A DNA stretch of 64,000 nt from Aminobacter sp. AP02 (GCF_003148805.1 NZ_QGGX01000023.1:1-64000); one strand, 5' to 3'; positions 24,935 to 34,443 are shown, numbered from the stretch's first letter. Numbers and translations are program-made. Notes: a model not told the origin generated them from the letters alone.

Positions 24935-27571
24935 TTACATGCCGCGCGGTTTGGCGCGGGCGGTTGCCTGCGCCTCCAGCGGGTTGTCGGGCCAGACATG
25001 CCTGGGGTAGCGGCCGCGCATGTCGGAACGCACGTCGGCCCATGAACCGCGCCAGAAACCGGGCAGGTCGCGCGTGGTCTGGATCGGGCGGTGGGCCGGC
25101 GACAGGAGCTCGAGCGTCAGCGGCACCGCGCCACCGGCGATGGACGGATGCTTGTCCATGCCAAACAGCTCCTGGACGCGCACGGCCAGAACCGGCCATT
25201 CGCCATCGTAGCGGATCGGCACGTGACTGCCCGACGGTGCGTCGAAATGGGTCGGGGCGAGCGAGGCGATCCTGCGCTGCAGCTCGTGCGGTACCAGCGA
25301 CAATAGCGCGTCGTGGAGTATGCCCGCACCGATGCGAGCGAACGAGGCCTCGCCCGGCAGGAATGGCAACAGCCACTCTTCAAGGCGGTCGAGCAAGGCC
25401 TGGTCGGACATATCGGGCCAGGGATCGCCCAGGCCGCGATGCAGCCAGGTGAGGCGCTGGCGCAAGGTCTCCGCCTCCTTGCTCCAGTCGAGAAGGTCGA
25501 GACCGTGGGCGCGCAAGGCGCTCAGGATGGCGCGGTCGGCTTCTTCGCCCTTGGGTGCGGGCAGCATGCGTTCCGACAGGGTGACCGCGCCGATGCGGAC
25601 GGTTTCGCGGACACGGACGGAGCGCCTTTCCTTGTCGAAACTGGCCTCTGTCTTTTGCTGCAAATGTGACACCAGGACGGTGCGGATATCGACTTCCGAG
25701 ACCGCCGCTGCCGAGGTGATGCGAGCATGCTGGGCCTTGCCCTGGAGATCGGCGACGACGAGGTACTGTTCACCGGCGAGCGGGTCGGCGGCGTCGACCG
25801 ACGCACCACTGCCATTGGCCAGGACGAAGCGGCCACGCTCACCGCGTGCCTTGGCGACGCGGTCGGGCCAGGCGAGGAGAAGAAGGGTGCCTACGCTGGG
25901 CGGGTCGGCGCTTATGGATCCTCGCGCAGGTTCGAGCGGCCCGTCATTGCCAGTCGAGGCCGCTCGCGGAGATTCGCGCTGCCCCTCATTCCCTGCCGGC
26001 CTTTCTCCCCGTGAGGACGGGGAGAAAGAGGCTGGCCGCGACGTTGACGCCCCCCTCTCCCCGTCCTTCACGGGGAGAGGGTAAGGGTGAGGGGCATTTT
26101 TTGCTGCCGCCCTTGCCAGCCGCTCCGCGAGCTGGCGCGCCGCATTGGCGCGGGGCGAACGCTCGTTGCGGAAACGCTGGAGGCGTCGTTCGAGATCGGC
26201 GCTGTCGCCGCCAAGGCCGCGCTCTGTCATCAGCACGGAGAGCTGTGCCGCTTCGCGTGCCGCGCCCTGACGAGCGGCTTCGGCGACCATGTGGGCAAGG
26301 CGAACAGGCAAAGCGAGTTTTCTCATCGCCTGGCCAGAGGCCGTCAGACGACCGTCGGCATCGATGGCGTCGAGTTCGACAAGAAGTGCTTTCGCCTCGG
26401 CCAATGCGGGTGCAGGCGGCGGATCGAGGAAGGCAAGCGTGGTCGGGTCGGCGACGCCGAAGGCAGCACAGTCGAGCAGGAAGCCGGAGAGGTCGGCCTC
26501 AAGAATCTCGGGCGGCGAGAAGGCAGGCAGTGCTGCGGTCTGCTCGGCACGCCAAAGGCGGATGGCGACACCTGGGCTGGTGCGGCCGGCGCGGCCGGCA
26601 CGCTGGTCGGCGGCGGCACGCGAGGCGCGTACGGTTTCGAGCCGGGTCAGGCCGCTGGCGGGTTCGTATTTCGGCTGACGCGACAGGCCGGAATCTATGA
26701 CGACACGGACACCGTCGATGGTGATCGAGGTTTCGGCGATGGACGTGGCGAGCACCACCTTGCGGCGGCCGGCGGGCGCGGGCTTGATCGCGGCGTCCTG
26801 CGCCTTACCATCGAGCATGCCGTAGAGCGGCACGATGTCGGTGTCGGCACCGACACGGCCGGCGAGGCGCTCGGTGGTGCGCTCGATCTCGCGCTGGCCA
26901 GGCAGGAAGGCGAGCACGCTGCCGGGCTCGTCGGCAAGTGCATCGCGGATCGCCTTGGCCATGGCGTCCTCGATCGAAACACCGGCCGGACGCTCGTCGT
27001 AGCGGATGTCGACGGGGAAGCTGCGGCCCTGGCTTTCGATGACCTCGGCATCGTCGAGCAGCCTGGACACGCGCGCGCCGTCGAGCGTCGCCGACATGAC
27101 GATGAGCCTGAGGTCGGGTCGCAGCGCGCCTTGCACATCAAGCGCCAACGCGAGGCCGAAATCGCCATCGAGGGAGCGTTCGTGAAACTCATCGAACAGG
27201 ACCGCAGCGATGCCGGGCAATTCTGGATCGTCGAGGATCATGCGGGCCAGCACGCCTTCGGTGACGACCAGAATGCGCGTCTTCGCGCTGACCTTGTTTT
27301 CCATGCGCATGGCATAGCCGACAATGCCGCCCGGCTCTTCGCCGAGCAGCGAAGCCATGCGCCGTGCAGCGGCCCGGGCGGCGAGCCGGCGCGGCTCGAG
27401 CAGGATGATCTTTCCGTCGCCGCGCCACGGCGCGTCGAGCAGCGCCAGCGGCACGAGCGTCGTCTTGCCGGCACCGGGCGGGGCGACCAGCACGGCGCTG
27501 TTGCCCGAGGACAGGGCCTCGGCAAGTTGCGGCAGGACCGCCGTCACCGGCAGGTCGGGAAGCTTGGTCAT
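24935..27571 (-). CDS. hrpB: ATP-dependent helicase HrpB with in-frame repeat insertion
   Basis: An 878-residue DEAH-type helicase. The Walker A is PPGAGKTT (about residues 31-38), motif II is DEFHERS (about 126), motif III MSATLDG, motif VI QRAGRAGRTSPG, and the HrpB-specific C-terminal domain follows. The role in bacteria is unclear; RNA remodelling is presumed. Residues about 492-531 (NAPHPYPLPVKDGERG ... RGERPAGNEGQ) are encoded by a palindromic repeat inserted in frame; the same repeat occurs between genes at 37297-37523. This makes the protein longer than the usual 820 or so residues. The reading frame remains open throughout. Confidence 0.92.
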   Translation of the reverse strand: MTKLPDLPVTAVLPQLAEALSSGNSAVLVAPPGAGKTTLVPLALLDAPWRGDGKIILLEPRRLAARAAARRMASLLGEEPGGIVGYAMRMENKVSAKTRILVVTEGVLARMILDDPELPGIAAVLFDEFHERSLDGDFGLALALDVQGALRPDLRLIVMSATLDGARVSRLLDDAEVIESQGRSFPVDIRYDERPAGVSIEDAMAKAIRDALADEPGSVLAFLPGQREIERTTERLAGRVGADTDIVPLYGMLDGKAQDAAIKPAPAGRRKVVLATSIAETSITIDGVRVVIDSGLSRQPKYEPASGLTRLETVRASRAAADQRAGRAGRTSPGVAIRLWRAEQTAALPAFSPPEILEADLSGFLLDCAAFGVADPTTLAFLDPPPAPALAEAKALLVELDAIDADGRLTASGQAMRKLALPVRLAHMVAEAARQGAAREAAQLSVLMTERGLGGDSADLERRLQRFRNERSPRANAARQLAERLARAAAKNAPHPYPLPVKDGERGASTSRPASFSPSSRGERPAGNEGQRESPRAASTGNDGPLEPARGSISADPPSVGTLLLLAWPDRVAKARGERGRFVLANGSGASVDAADPLAGEQYLVVADLQGKAQHARITSAAAVSEVDIRTVLVSHLQQKTEASFDKERRSVRVRETVRIGAVTLSERMLPAPKGEEADRAILSALRAHGLDLLDWSKEAETLRQRLTWLHRGLGDPWPDMSDQALLDRLEEWLLPFLPGEASFARIGAGILHDALLSLVPHELQRRIASLAPTHFDAPSGSHVPIRYDGEWPVLAVRVQELFGMDKHPSIAGGAVPLTLELLSPAHRPIQTTRDLPGFWRGSWADVRSDMRGRYPRHVWPDNPLEAQATARAKPRGM
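25980..26096. repeat. REP/BIME-like repeat inserted in frame inside hrpB
   Basis: About 117 bases made of two palindromes: CTTTCTCCCCGT/ACGGGGAGAAAG (26001-26028) and CCCTCTCCCCGT/ACGGGGAGAGGG (26052-26081), bounded by GCCCCTCATTCCCTGCCGG on the left and GTAAGGGTGAGGGGCA on the right. The reverse complement matches the ends of the repeat at 37297-37523. On the coding strand it reads through as about 40 residues without a stop. It splits a region joining the helicase core to the C-terminal domain. Confidence 0.88.
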
Positions 27572-27779
27572 CGGTTACGTTCCGGCTTTTCGCTGCATGG
27601 GCGGTAAGCCGGCAATATCAGGCACAAGCAGGGCGAGGCAACATCGGCGCGGCGGACGCGCCCGCGCGTTCGCCCATCGCGTCACAGATGGTCGCCAAGA
27701 GTGATCGGCCCTGCCCTTGCTTCGCCGGAATGAAGCTTACCGTGACGCTTACGTGACGGTCTTGCGACAGGAGGTGTCC

Positions 27780-28499
27780 GTGGCAGAATTTGCGCATACG
27801 ACATTTGCAGGAGCAGCACCGGGCCTGCGCCGGAGCGGCCAATCCCCCTTCCTCGTGATCGCGCTGGGCCTTGTCGGCGCAGTCACTGCGGCCGCCGCTC
27901 TGGCGGCAATTTTTGCACCCGGCCTCCGCTCCTTGCTGCTTCGGGAGGACGGCATCGTCGAAATGGGAACGGTCCTCTTTCTAGCTGCAGCCGTGATTGG
28001 GGCGGGTGCTGCGACTGTGCTTCGGAGACCCCGCGCGATGGTCGTGCTGGCTGGCCTTATCGGCCTTGCCGAGCTGCTGGACGAGACCAGCTTCGGCGTG
28101 CGGCTGTTCGGCTTCCAGCCGCCGGCGCTCTATGGCGGCGGGCAGCTGGACGGCTTCCACGACCTGCTGATCCTCGCCTACCGCCTGTTGCAGGAGATCA
28201 GCCAGAACCTGGCCTGGCTGCTGGTGGGGCTGATGCTAGTTGTGTCGGTCGGGCTAGTGCTGTTTGCCGCGCGCCAGATCGCAACGAACATGGGCGGGGC
28301 GGCGACCTGGCTCACCGGGCACGCGCTACTCTTGCTGCATGTCGGCTTCATCGGTCTGGCACAGGTGATCGACATCGCCACCTCGTCGCGGGCGCTCTCC
28401 GCTGTCGAGGAAGTGCTGGAAATGAACGCGGCGATACTGCTGGCGTTTTATGTGGTGCAGATGGGGTGGAGTGGTGTTCGCGCGAAACCCTCATGGTGA
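27780..28499 (+). CDS. Conserved polytopic membrane protein, unknown function
   Basis: A 239-residue protein with about six membrane segments. After the second or third comes a conserved-looking motif LLDETSFGVRLFGFQ...GFHDLL, which resembles the EExSxGxRxFG...HNL pattern of a membrane protein family I recall without a known function. The GTG at 27780 has GGAGG seven bases upstream, so it is chosen over the ATG at 27717. The last residues (KPSW) and the stop are encoded by a palindromic intergenic repeat, so the natural C-terminus may have been replaced. Confidence 0.7.
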   Translation: MAEFAHTTFAGAAPGLRRSGQSPFLVIALGLVGAVTAAAALAAIFAPGLRSLLLREDGIVEMGTVLFLAAAVIGAGAATVLRRPRAMVVLAGLIGLAELLDETSFGVRLFGFQPPALYGGGQLDGFHDLLILAYRLLQEISQNLAWLLVGLMLVVSVGLVLFAARQIATNMGGAATWLTGHALLLLHVGFIGLAQVIDIATSSRALSAVEEVLEMNAAILLAFYVVQMGWSGVRAKPSW

Positions 28500-28545
28500 G
28501 CCGCTGCGCCTTGTCCCTCATGGTCGACAGGCTCACGATGAAGAG
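28486..28545. repeat. Degenerate copy of the CCCTCATGGTGAGCC palindromic repeat
   Basis: CCCTCATGGTGAGCC (28489-28503) faces GGCTCACGATGAAGAGG (28529-28545), with an inner CCCTCATGGTCGACAGGCTC. The elements match the arms of the larger, better-preserved repeat at 56291-56417. It overlaps the stop codon of the membrane protein gene upstream. Confidence 0.65.
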
Positions 28546-28575
28546 GCGCTATGCCCCTCGCCGAGGACAAGTGCG

Positions 28576-29238
28576 TTAGCTCTTAAATTTGCAGTCAACA
28601 CTTCCGAGTATGCAGGCATTGCCCAGCCTGCTTGCGACGCACATCTGTAGCATCTTGTAGCTGTGCTGCTTGATGTGAAAGAGCAGCGGCATGCAGAAGT
28701 CGACCAACTTCTTATCTACAACACTCCAGATTGGTTGGAGCTGGCGCTTCAGCATCTCTTCGTTATCGAGGCACTCCTTGGTTTTCGCCTGACGCGCCTT
28801 TTCGCCCATCCCGCCAACGATGGTTGCCGAACAGTAGGCCGGGCTGTTCAGGTAGGGGAAAGTCTTCAAGTCGTCAGCAGACGCGGGTGGGAAGCGACAG
28901 TCTAGCCGGCCATCCATGCAAGCCAGACCAACTCCTTGCGCAGTGTAGTGCGCGGCGGTGATGTAGGTCTGATTGCGTTCCTCTTTGTAGTACTGGGCAA
29001 CGAGATATTGCTGCGACTCTAGCAAAGCCAAATGCCATAACGACTTGAGCTTGCGCTTGAGCGCGGCCTCGTCGCCAAGGCATTTTTCCTTCTCGACCTG
29101 CTGCTCACCCTTGTCGAGCATCTTTGACACAAGGTCTAGGCAGTAAACCTCGGTACTTAGTTCCGGGAATGGAACGTCATCCTTTGCGGATACAGACTGA
29201 GCGCAGAGCAGAGCAAGAACAACCAAAATCGCGCGCAC
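28576..29238 (-). CDS. Secreted Cys-rich protein with an internal duplication, unknown function
   Basis: The 220-residue product has a signal peptide (MRAILVVLALLCAQSVSA). The mature protein appears to be two tandem copies of an about 85-residue unit. Each starts with YC, then KC/EC near LG/LD-x-E-x-LKR, and ends with AC-x(3,5)-G-x(0,2)-DC[RK]F: CMDGRLDCRF in copy one and CILGSVDCKF in copy two. The shared pattern includes EAALKRKLKSLW and EEMLKRQLQPIW. The cysteines probably form disulfides in the periplasm. I chose the GTG at 29238 because GGGGA is six bases upstream; a TTG at 29262 is possible. No family was recognised. Confidence 0.72.
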   Translation of the reverse strand: MRAILVVLALLCAQSVSAKDDVPFPELSTEVYCLDLVSKMLDKGEQQVEKEKCLGDEAALKRKLKSLWHLALLESQQYLVAQYYKEERNQTYITAAHYTAQGVGLACMDGRLDCRFPPASADDLKTFPYLNSPAYCSATIVGGMGEKARQAKTKECLDNEEMLKRQLQPIWSVVDKKLVDFCMPLLFHIKQHSYKMLQMCVASRLGNACILGSVDCKFKS

Positions 29239-29331
29239 GAAATTTCCCCAGCGACAGCGCAACAGATCATTGCCTGCGTAAATTGTCGAGGGATGCGGAG
29301 CGTCATGCGTTTGGAGTATCCGCCGCCATCC

Positions 29332-30441
29332 CTACCTCACCTTCACCCATTTCTGCTCGGCAAACGACTGCGCCATGGCGTGGACCGTGCGCTCGATCTC
29401 GAGCCCATCATCGAAATCGATGATGCGGGCGGGCGCACCTGCGATGCGGGCGAGCAGCTCGCGGCATTCGATGGTCTTCAAATCGTTGAAGCCAAGGCCG
29501 TGGCCGGGGGCCGGGATGAACTTGCCGTAGGGCTCATGGTGGGGTGCGGCGAGGATGGTGCGGTAGCCTTGCTCGGTGGCGCGGTCCGAGGTGACGTAAA
29601 GCTGGATCTCGTTGAAACGCTCCTGGTCGAAGACGATCGAGCCCTTGGAGCCGAAGATCTGGACCTGGATGCGGCCCTTGCGGCCCCATGCCGAGCGGTT
29701 GACCAGAAGCGTGCCTGAGACGCCGTTTTCGAGATGGATGAGGCTGGAGGCGATGTCGTAGGTCTCGACGGCACGGCGGCCGCCGCCCGTCACCTGACGG
29801 TCCGGATAGGGTTTTGCCATGTCGCACATGACCGAGCCGACGCGGCCGAACAGCGCCGAGATCAGCGACAACGGATGGACGGCGAAATCGTCGAGCGCGC
29901 CGTAGCCGGATTTCGCCTCGTGCTTCCAGAAGAAGGGGGCCTCGGGGTCGGCCATGAAGTCCTCGTCCATCTCGACGCGCAGATGGTTGACCTCGCCGAT
30001 GATCTTTTCGTCGAGCAGCTTGCGGATGTGGCGGATGGCCGGGCTCTGGATATAGTTGTAGCCGAGCACGGCGACCTTGCCCGACTTGCGCGCGGCGGCC
30101 GCCATCGCCTCGGCCTCGGCGAGCGTCGGCGCCATCGGCTTCTCGCACCACAGATGCTTGCCTGCTTCGAGGATGGCGATGGCCATCTCGGGGTGGAACT
30201 GGTTGGGCGTGGTCAGCGAGACGATGTCGACCTCGGGGTCGGCGAGCACGGCGCGCCAGTCGCCCGAAGACTTCTCGAAACCGAGTTCGGAAGCGCGCTG
30301 GGCGGCGAGGTTCGCGTTGGCCTCGGCGAGATGGACGAGTCTCGGCCTGTCGACGTCGCCGAATACGGTGCCGACGGAATTCCAGGCGAGCGCGTGGCAC
30401 TTGCCCATGAAGCCGGTTCCGATAAGTCCTACACCTGTCAC
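29332..30441 (-). CDS. Gfo/Idh/MocA-family dehydrogenase (inositol/sugar type)
   Basis: A 369-residue NAD(P)-dependent sugar dehydrogenase. The Rossmann motif is GLIGTGFMGKCHA (residues 5-17), the family lysine is in LWCEKPMAPT, and the substrate side has GYNYIQSPAIRHIRKLL and GALDDFAVHPLSLISALFG. The exact substrate cannot be read from the sequence. GTG start at 30441 with GGGAG upstream. It is divergent from an RpiR regulator 138 bases away, which probably controls it in response to a sugar phosphate. Confidence 0.88.
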   Translation of the reverse strand: MTGVGLIGTGFMGKCHALAWNSVGTVFGDVDRPRLVHLAEANANLAAQRASELGFEKSSGDWRAVLADPEVDIVSLTTPNQFHPEMAIAILEAGKHLWCEKPMAPTLAEAEAMAAAARKSGKVAVLGYNYIQSPAIRHIRKLLDEKIIGEVNHLRVEMDEDFMADPEAPFFWKHEAKSGYGALDDFAVHPLSLISALFGRVGSVMCDMAKPYPDRQVTGGGRRAVETYDIASSLIHLENGVSGTLLVNRSAWGRKGRIQVQIFGSKGSIVFDQERFNEIQLYVTSDRATEQGYRTILAAPHHEPYGKFIPAPGHGLGFNDLKTIECRELLARIAGAPARIIDFDDGLEIERTVHAMAQSFAEQKWVKVR

Positions 30442-30511
30442 TTCACGCTCTCCCGGTTTATAGAAGCGATACTGAGATGACGGATTGAATAGTCGAATTT
30501 TGTCGAAAATG

Positions 30512-30524
30512 GAACATACAGTTC
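30512..30524. promoter_or_regulatory. Possible RpiR operator
   Basis: GAAC (30512-30515) and GTTC (30521-30524) form an inverted repeat with a 5-base centre in the intergenic region shared by the dehydrogenase and the RpiR regulator. A nearby TCGAATTTTGTCGA (30493-30506) is another candidate. Neither is proven. Confidence 0.3.
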
Positions 30525-30579
30525 ATTTTATTTGGACAGGCGGTCGCAGCAGCGATATGTTGCAATGGGCGGAGACGGA

Positions 30580-31458
30580 ATGGACCAGATGAACGAGATG
30601 ATGTCGGAAGCGCTGCCACGCGATTTCGAGGCCTTGCGGGCACTGATCCTCGATCGCCGCCTGTCGCTGCCCAAGCGCATCGCGCAGGTGGCGGCCTATG
30701 CGCTCGACAATCCCGACGAGATCGCCTTCGGCACCGCCGCCAGCATCGCAACGTCGGCGGGGGTGCAGCCCTCGACGCTGATCCGCTTTGCCCAGCATCT
30801 CGGCTATGACGGCTTCACGTCCCTGCAGCAGGTTTTTCGCGAGCGCCTGAGGGAGCGCACGACCTCCTACGAAGAACGGCTGACCGTTGTGCGCGGCGAT
30901 GCCGACGAAGGCACTTCCAACAGGCGCATCGTCGACGGATTCCTGGCCGCAGCCAGCAAGTCGCTCGACGTGATGTCGCGCAATCTGGACGACGACACCC
31001 TCGACCGCGCCATCGACATCCTCAACGGCGCCGAGACGATCTACATCCTGGCGCGCCGCCGCTCCTATCCTGTCGCCAGCTACATCGCCTATGCGCTGGG
31101 CAAGCTCGGAGTGCGCAGCCAGCTGATCGAATCCGCTTCCGGGCTGAGCCCCGAGATCATCTCGTTTGCGTCGTCGAAGGACGCGGTGATCGCGATCAGC
31201 TTTTCGCCCTATGCCTCGGCGACCGTCGAGGAGGCGCGGGTGCTTTCGGCCAACAACGTGCCTGTCATCGCCATCACCGACAGCGCGTTTTCGCCGCTGG
31301 CGCAGTTCGCCAAGGTGTGGTTCGAGGTGGCCGAGGCCGATTTCGGCGGCTTCCGCTCGCTTGCGGCGACGATGGCGCTGGCGATGGGCCTGACCGTCGG
31401 CGTCGCCGAACTGAGGCGCGGCCGAAAGGGCCGGAAATCGGCCAACTCCAAGGGCTGA
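30580..31458 (+). CDS. RpiR/MurR-family transcriptional regulator
   Basis: A 292-residue regulator with an N-terminal helix-turn-helix (AASIATSAGVQPSTLIRFAQHLGYDGF, about residues 50-77) and a C-terminal SIS sugar-phosphate-binding domain (AETIYILARRRSYPVASYIAYALG, then DAVIAISFSPYASATVEEA). Such proteins sense phosphorylated sugars. The ATG at 30580 is chosen because GGCGGAG lies about six bases upstream; in-frame ATGs at 30565 and 30589 are alternatives. It is divergent from the Gfo/Idh/MocA dehydrogenase. Confidence 0.9.
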   Translation: MDQMNEMMSEALPRDFEALRALILDRRLSLPKRIAQVAAYALDNPDEIAFGTAASIATSAGVQPSTLIRFAQHLGYDGFTSLQQVFRERLRERTTSYEERLTVVRGDADEGTSNRRIVDGFLAAASKSLDVMSRNLDDDTLDRAIDILNGAETIYILARRRSYPVASYIAYALGKLGVRSQLIESASGLSPEIISFASSKDAVIAISFSPYASATVEEARVLSANNVPVIAITDSAFSPLAQFAKVWFEVAEADFGGFRSLAATMALAMGLTVGVAELRRGRKGRKSANSKG

Positions 31459-31599
31459 GCCAGCAGTTGAACTGCGTTCGCTGCATGGCAGCTGCCCGCT
31501 CTTGTCATGCCAGACGGCACCTTGGGCGAAAAAGTGTTGACGCAAGGGCGATAGTGGCTCAATCCCACTGTTAGCCATCTATTGTATGAGAGAGCCCCC

Positions 31600-33441
31600 A
31601 TGCCTGCTTATCGTTCGCGCACCACCACCCACGGCCGCAACATGGCGGGTGCCCGTGGCCTTTGGCGCGCCACCGGCATGAAAGACACCGATTTCGGCAA
31701 GCCGATCATTGCGGTGGTAAACTCCTTCACCCAGTTCGTGCCGGGACACGTCCACCTCAAGGACCTCGGCCAGCTCGTCGCCCGCGAGATCGAGGCGGCC
31801 GGCGGCGTGGCCAAGGAGTTCAATACTATCGCGGTCGACGACGGCATCGCCATGGGCCATGACGGCATGCTTTATTCGCTGCCGAGCCGCGAGATCATCG
31901 CCGACAGCGTCGAATACATGGTCAACGCCCATTGCGCCGACGCCATGGTCTGCATCTCCAATTGCGACAAGATCACGCCCGGCATGCTGATGGCAGCAAT
32001 GCGCCTCAACATCCCCGCCGTGTTCGTCTCCGGCGGCCCGATGGAAGCCGGCAAGGTGGTGCTCGGCGGCAAGAACGTCGCGCTCGACCTGGTCGACGCC
32101 ATGGTGGCGGCCGCCGACGACAAGGTTTCGGACGAGGACGTCAAGATCATCGAGCGCTCGGCCTGCCCGACCTGCGGCTCGTGCTCGGGCATGTTCACCG
32201 CCAATTCGATGAACTGCCTGACCGAGGCGCTCGGCCTGTCCTTGCCCGGCAACGGCTCGACGCTGGCAACGCACGCCGACCGCAAGCGTCTGTTCGTCGA
32301 GGCTGGTCACCTGATCGTCGACCTCGCCCAGCGCTACTACGAGCAGAATGACGAGAGCGTGCTGCCGCGTTCGATCGCCTCCAAGGGCGCGTTCGAGAAC
32401 GCCATGGCGCTCGACATCGCCATGGGTGGCTCGACCAACACCGTGCTGCACATCCTGGCGGCAGCCCACGAAGGCGAGATCGACTTCGACCAGGACGACA
32501 TCGACGTCCTGTCGCGCAAGGTACCGGTGCTGTGCAAGGTGGCGCCCGCCAAGTCCGACGTGCACATGGAAGACGTGCACCGCGCCGGCGGCATCTTTTC
32601 GATCCTTGGCCAGCTCGACAAGGCAGGCCTGCTCAACCGCGACCTGCCGACCGTGCACACGGCGACGTTCGGCGAAGCGCTCGACCATTGGGACATCTCG
32701 CGGACCAAGAGCCAGGCGGTGCGCGACTTCTTCCTCGCCGCACCAGGCGGCGTGCCGACGCAGACGGCCTTCAGCCAGGACCGGCGCTGGGACGAGCTCG
32801 ACCTCGACCGCGAAAAAGGCGTCATCCGCTCGGCCGAACATGCGTTTTCCACGGATGGCGGCCTTGCCGTGCTCAAGGGCAACATCGCACTCAATGGCTG
32901 CGTGGTGAAGACCGCCGGCGTCGACGAGTCGATCCTGAAGTTCTCCGGCCCGGCCCGCGTTTTCGAGAGCCAGGACGCCTCGGTCAAGGCGATCCTCAGC
33001 AACGAGATCGTTGCCGGCGACGTGGTGGTGATCCGCTACGAGGGTCCGAAGGGCGGCCCCGGCATGCAGGAGATGCTCTACCCGACCAGCTATCTCAAGT
33101 CGAAGGGCCTGGGCAAAGCCTGCGCTCTCTTGACCGACGGGCGTTTCTCGGGCGGGACCTCCGGCCTGTCTATCGGCCACGTTTCGCCTGAAGCGGCGAA
33201 TGGCGGCACGATCGGGCTGGTGCGCGAAGGCGACATCATCGACATCGACATCCCCAACCGCACCATCAGCCTGCGCGTCGACGAGGCAGAGCTCGCCAGC
33301 CGCCGCGCCGAGCAGGACGCCAAGGGCTGGAAGCCGGTCGAAATTCGCAAGCGCAAGGTAACAAAGGCGCTGAAGGCCTATGCGGCGTTTGCCACCTCGG
33401 CCGACCGAGGCGCTGTGCGCGACCTCGGCGACTTCGAGTAA
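31600..33441 (+). CDS. ilvD: Dihydroxy-acid dehydratase
   Basis: The 613-residue enzyme dehydrates dihydroxy acids to 2-keto acids in valine, leucine and isoleucine synthesis. It has the IlvD segments [18 protein letters not shown], the Fe-S ligands in [11 protein letters not shown] and [20 protein letters not shown], and the C-terminal [16 protein letters not shown] and [17 protein letters not shown]. The ATG at 31600 begins MPAYRSRTT, the normal start of the family, rather than the ATG at 31582. A strong terminator follows at 33461-33487. Confidence 0.97.
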   Translation: MPAYRSRTTTHGRNMAGARGLWRATGMKDTDFGKPIIAVVNSFTQFVPGHVHLKDLGQLVAREIEAAGGVAKEFNTIAVDDGIAMGHDGMLYSLPSREIIADSVEYMVNAHCADAMVCISNCDKITPGMLMAAMRLNIPAVFVSGGPMEAGKVVLGGKNVALDLVDAMVAAADDKVSDEDVKIIERSACPTCGSCSGMFTANSMNCLTEALGLSLPGNGSTLATHADRKRLFVEAGHLIVDLAQRYYEQNDESVLPRSIASKGAFENAMALDIAMGGSTNTVLHILAAAHEGEIDFDQDDIDVLSRKVPVLCKVAPAKSDVHMEDVHRAGGIFSILGQLDKAGLLNRDLPTVHTATFGEALDHWDISRTKSQAVRDFFLAAPGGVPTQTAFSQDRRWDELDLDREKGVIRSAEHAFSTDGGLAVLKGNIALNGCVVKTAGVDESILKFSGPARVFESQDASVKAILSNEIVAGDVVVIRYEGPKGGPGMQEMLYPTSYLKSKGLGKACALLTDGRFSGGTSGLSIGHVSPEAANGGTIGLVREGDIIDIDIPNRTISLRVDEAELASRRAEQDAKGWKPVEIRKRKVTKALKAYAAFATSADRGAVRDLGDFE

Positions 33442-33460
33442 GTCCAGTCGATAGGAATAC

Positions 33461-33487
33461 AAAGGGCCCGCAGCGCGGGCCCTTTTT
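33461..33487 (+). terminator. Rho-independent terminator of ilvD
   Basis: AAAGGGCCCGC pairs with GCGGGCCCTTT around a short loop, followed by a T-run. It lies 20 bases after the ilvD stop. The A-run is short on the left, but it may also stop the convergent MerR gene. Confidence 0.92.
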
Positions 33488-33519
33488 CGTTGGCGGCCGG
33501 GTGCGGAGCCTGCGCGCGA

Positions 33520-34443
33520 TCAGAGCGCCCCGGCCATGGCGGCGTTGATCCAGCTCCATTCCTCGGAGATGTTGTCGGGCTGGCGGTCGCCCCTGAGGAT
33601 GCGGAGCAATTCGTAATAGCGCGCCGAACGAGAGTGGTACTTGCGGTACTGGTTGTCGTGCCACTCCACGAACGCCTTGTCGGGTGTCCTGTTCATCGCC
33701 CTGGCCGACCTTTCAAGCCAGTCGCGGGCAATTGCCTTGCCTATCTCGGACTCGGCCTTCTCGCCATCGTCGATGGCCTCGCGAACGCGGGCGAAGATAA
33801 CGCTCGAGGCTTCGGCGTAGGCTGTTGGATCGAACTCGCCGTCCCACATCGCCGCCATGCTCTTGCGCAGCTCGGCGACATATTCCTTGTCCGAGATGAT
33901 GGCCATGATCTCGGTCCAGGCGTCGACCTGTTCGGGGCTGGGGTCGTCGGGCAATTCGGGTGTCGAGGCGTCGATCATCTGTTTCTTCCATTCCGGCGAC
34001 ACGTTGGCGTCGGCGGCAGCATCGTCGAAGAAGCGTTCGATGGCGGCACGGAACTCGTTCTGGGAAAGCTTCGTCACGGTCCATATTCTCCTGAGGTCGT
34101 CTGTTGTCGGGTCGGGGACCCGGATGGCAGCCCTGAGGGCGGCGGCGACACGGCGCTTGGACTTGATCTCCGCCTCGAGCGCCTTGAGCCTGAGCTCCAG
34201 CACGGCCGAGATGGCGAGGCGGTTCGACAGGATCTTGGCGATTTCGGCGAGGCTCACGCCGGCATCGCGCAACGCAAGGATGAGCCCGAGCCGTTCGAGG
34301 TCGGCGCCCGAATACATGCGGTAGCCGCTCTCCGCCCTGATTGCCGGGGGCAGCAGCCCCCTGTCGGAATAGAAGCGGAGCTTGCGAACGGTGATGCCGC
34401 TCAGCTTCGAGAGTTCGCCGATGGTGTAGATCCTGTCGTCCAT
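33520..34443 (-). CDS. MerR-family regulator with C-terminal TipAS-like domain
   Basis: A 307-residue protein. The N-terminus is a MerR DNA-binding domain (YTIGELSKLSGITVRKLRFYSDRGLL, residues 6-31, then RMYSGADLERLGLILALRDAGVSLAEI). After a coiled-coil helix (ISAVLELRLKALEAEIKSKRR), the C-terminal half (SPEWKKQMIDAS, YVAELRKSMAAMW, ARDWLERSA) resembles the antibiotic-binding or TipAS-type domain of drug-sensing MerR proteins. The ATG at 34443 starts the conserved domain. Its own promoter has a 19-bp spacer (34451-34481), so it probably regulates itself. No obvious target gene adjoins it. Confidence 0.85.
   Translation of the reverse strand: MDDRIYTIGELSKLSGITVRKLRFYSDRGLLPPAIRAESGYRMYSGADLERLGLILALRDAGVSLAEIAKILSNRLAISAVLELRLKALEAEIKSKRRVAAALRAAIRVPDPTTDDLRRIWTVTKLSQNEFRAAIERFFDDAAADANVSPEWKKQMIDASTPELPDDPSPEQVDAWTEIMAIISDKEYVAELRKSMAAMWDGEFDPTAYAEASSVIFARVREAIDDGEKAESEIGKAIARDWLERSARAMNRTPDKAFVEWHDNQYRKYHSRSARYYELLRILRGDRQPDNISEEWSWINAAMAGAL

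Noticed and set aside
31579-33462. Long minus-strand frame (over 600 codons) opposite ilvD
   Set aside because: Shadow of the high-GC ilvD gene. Its translation has no recognised domain, while ilvD is certain.
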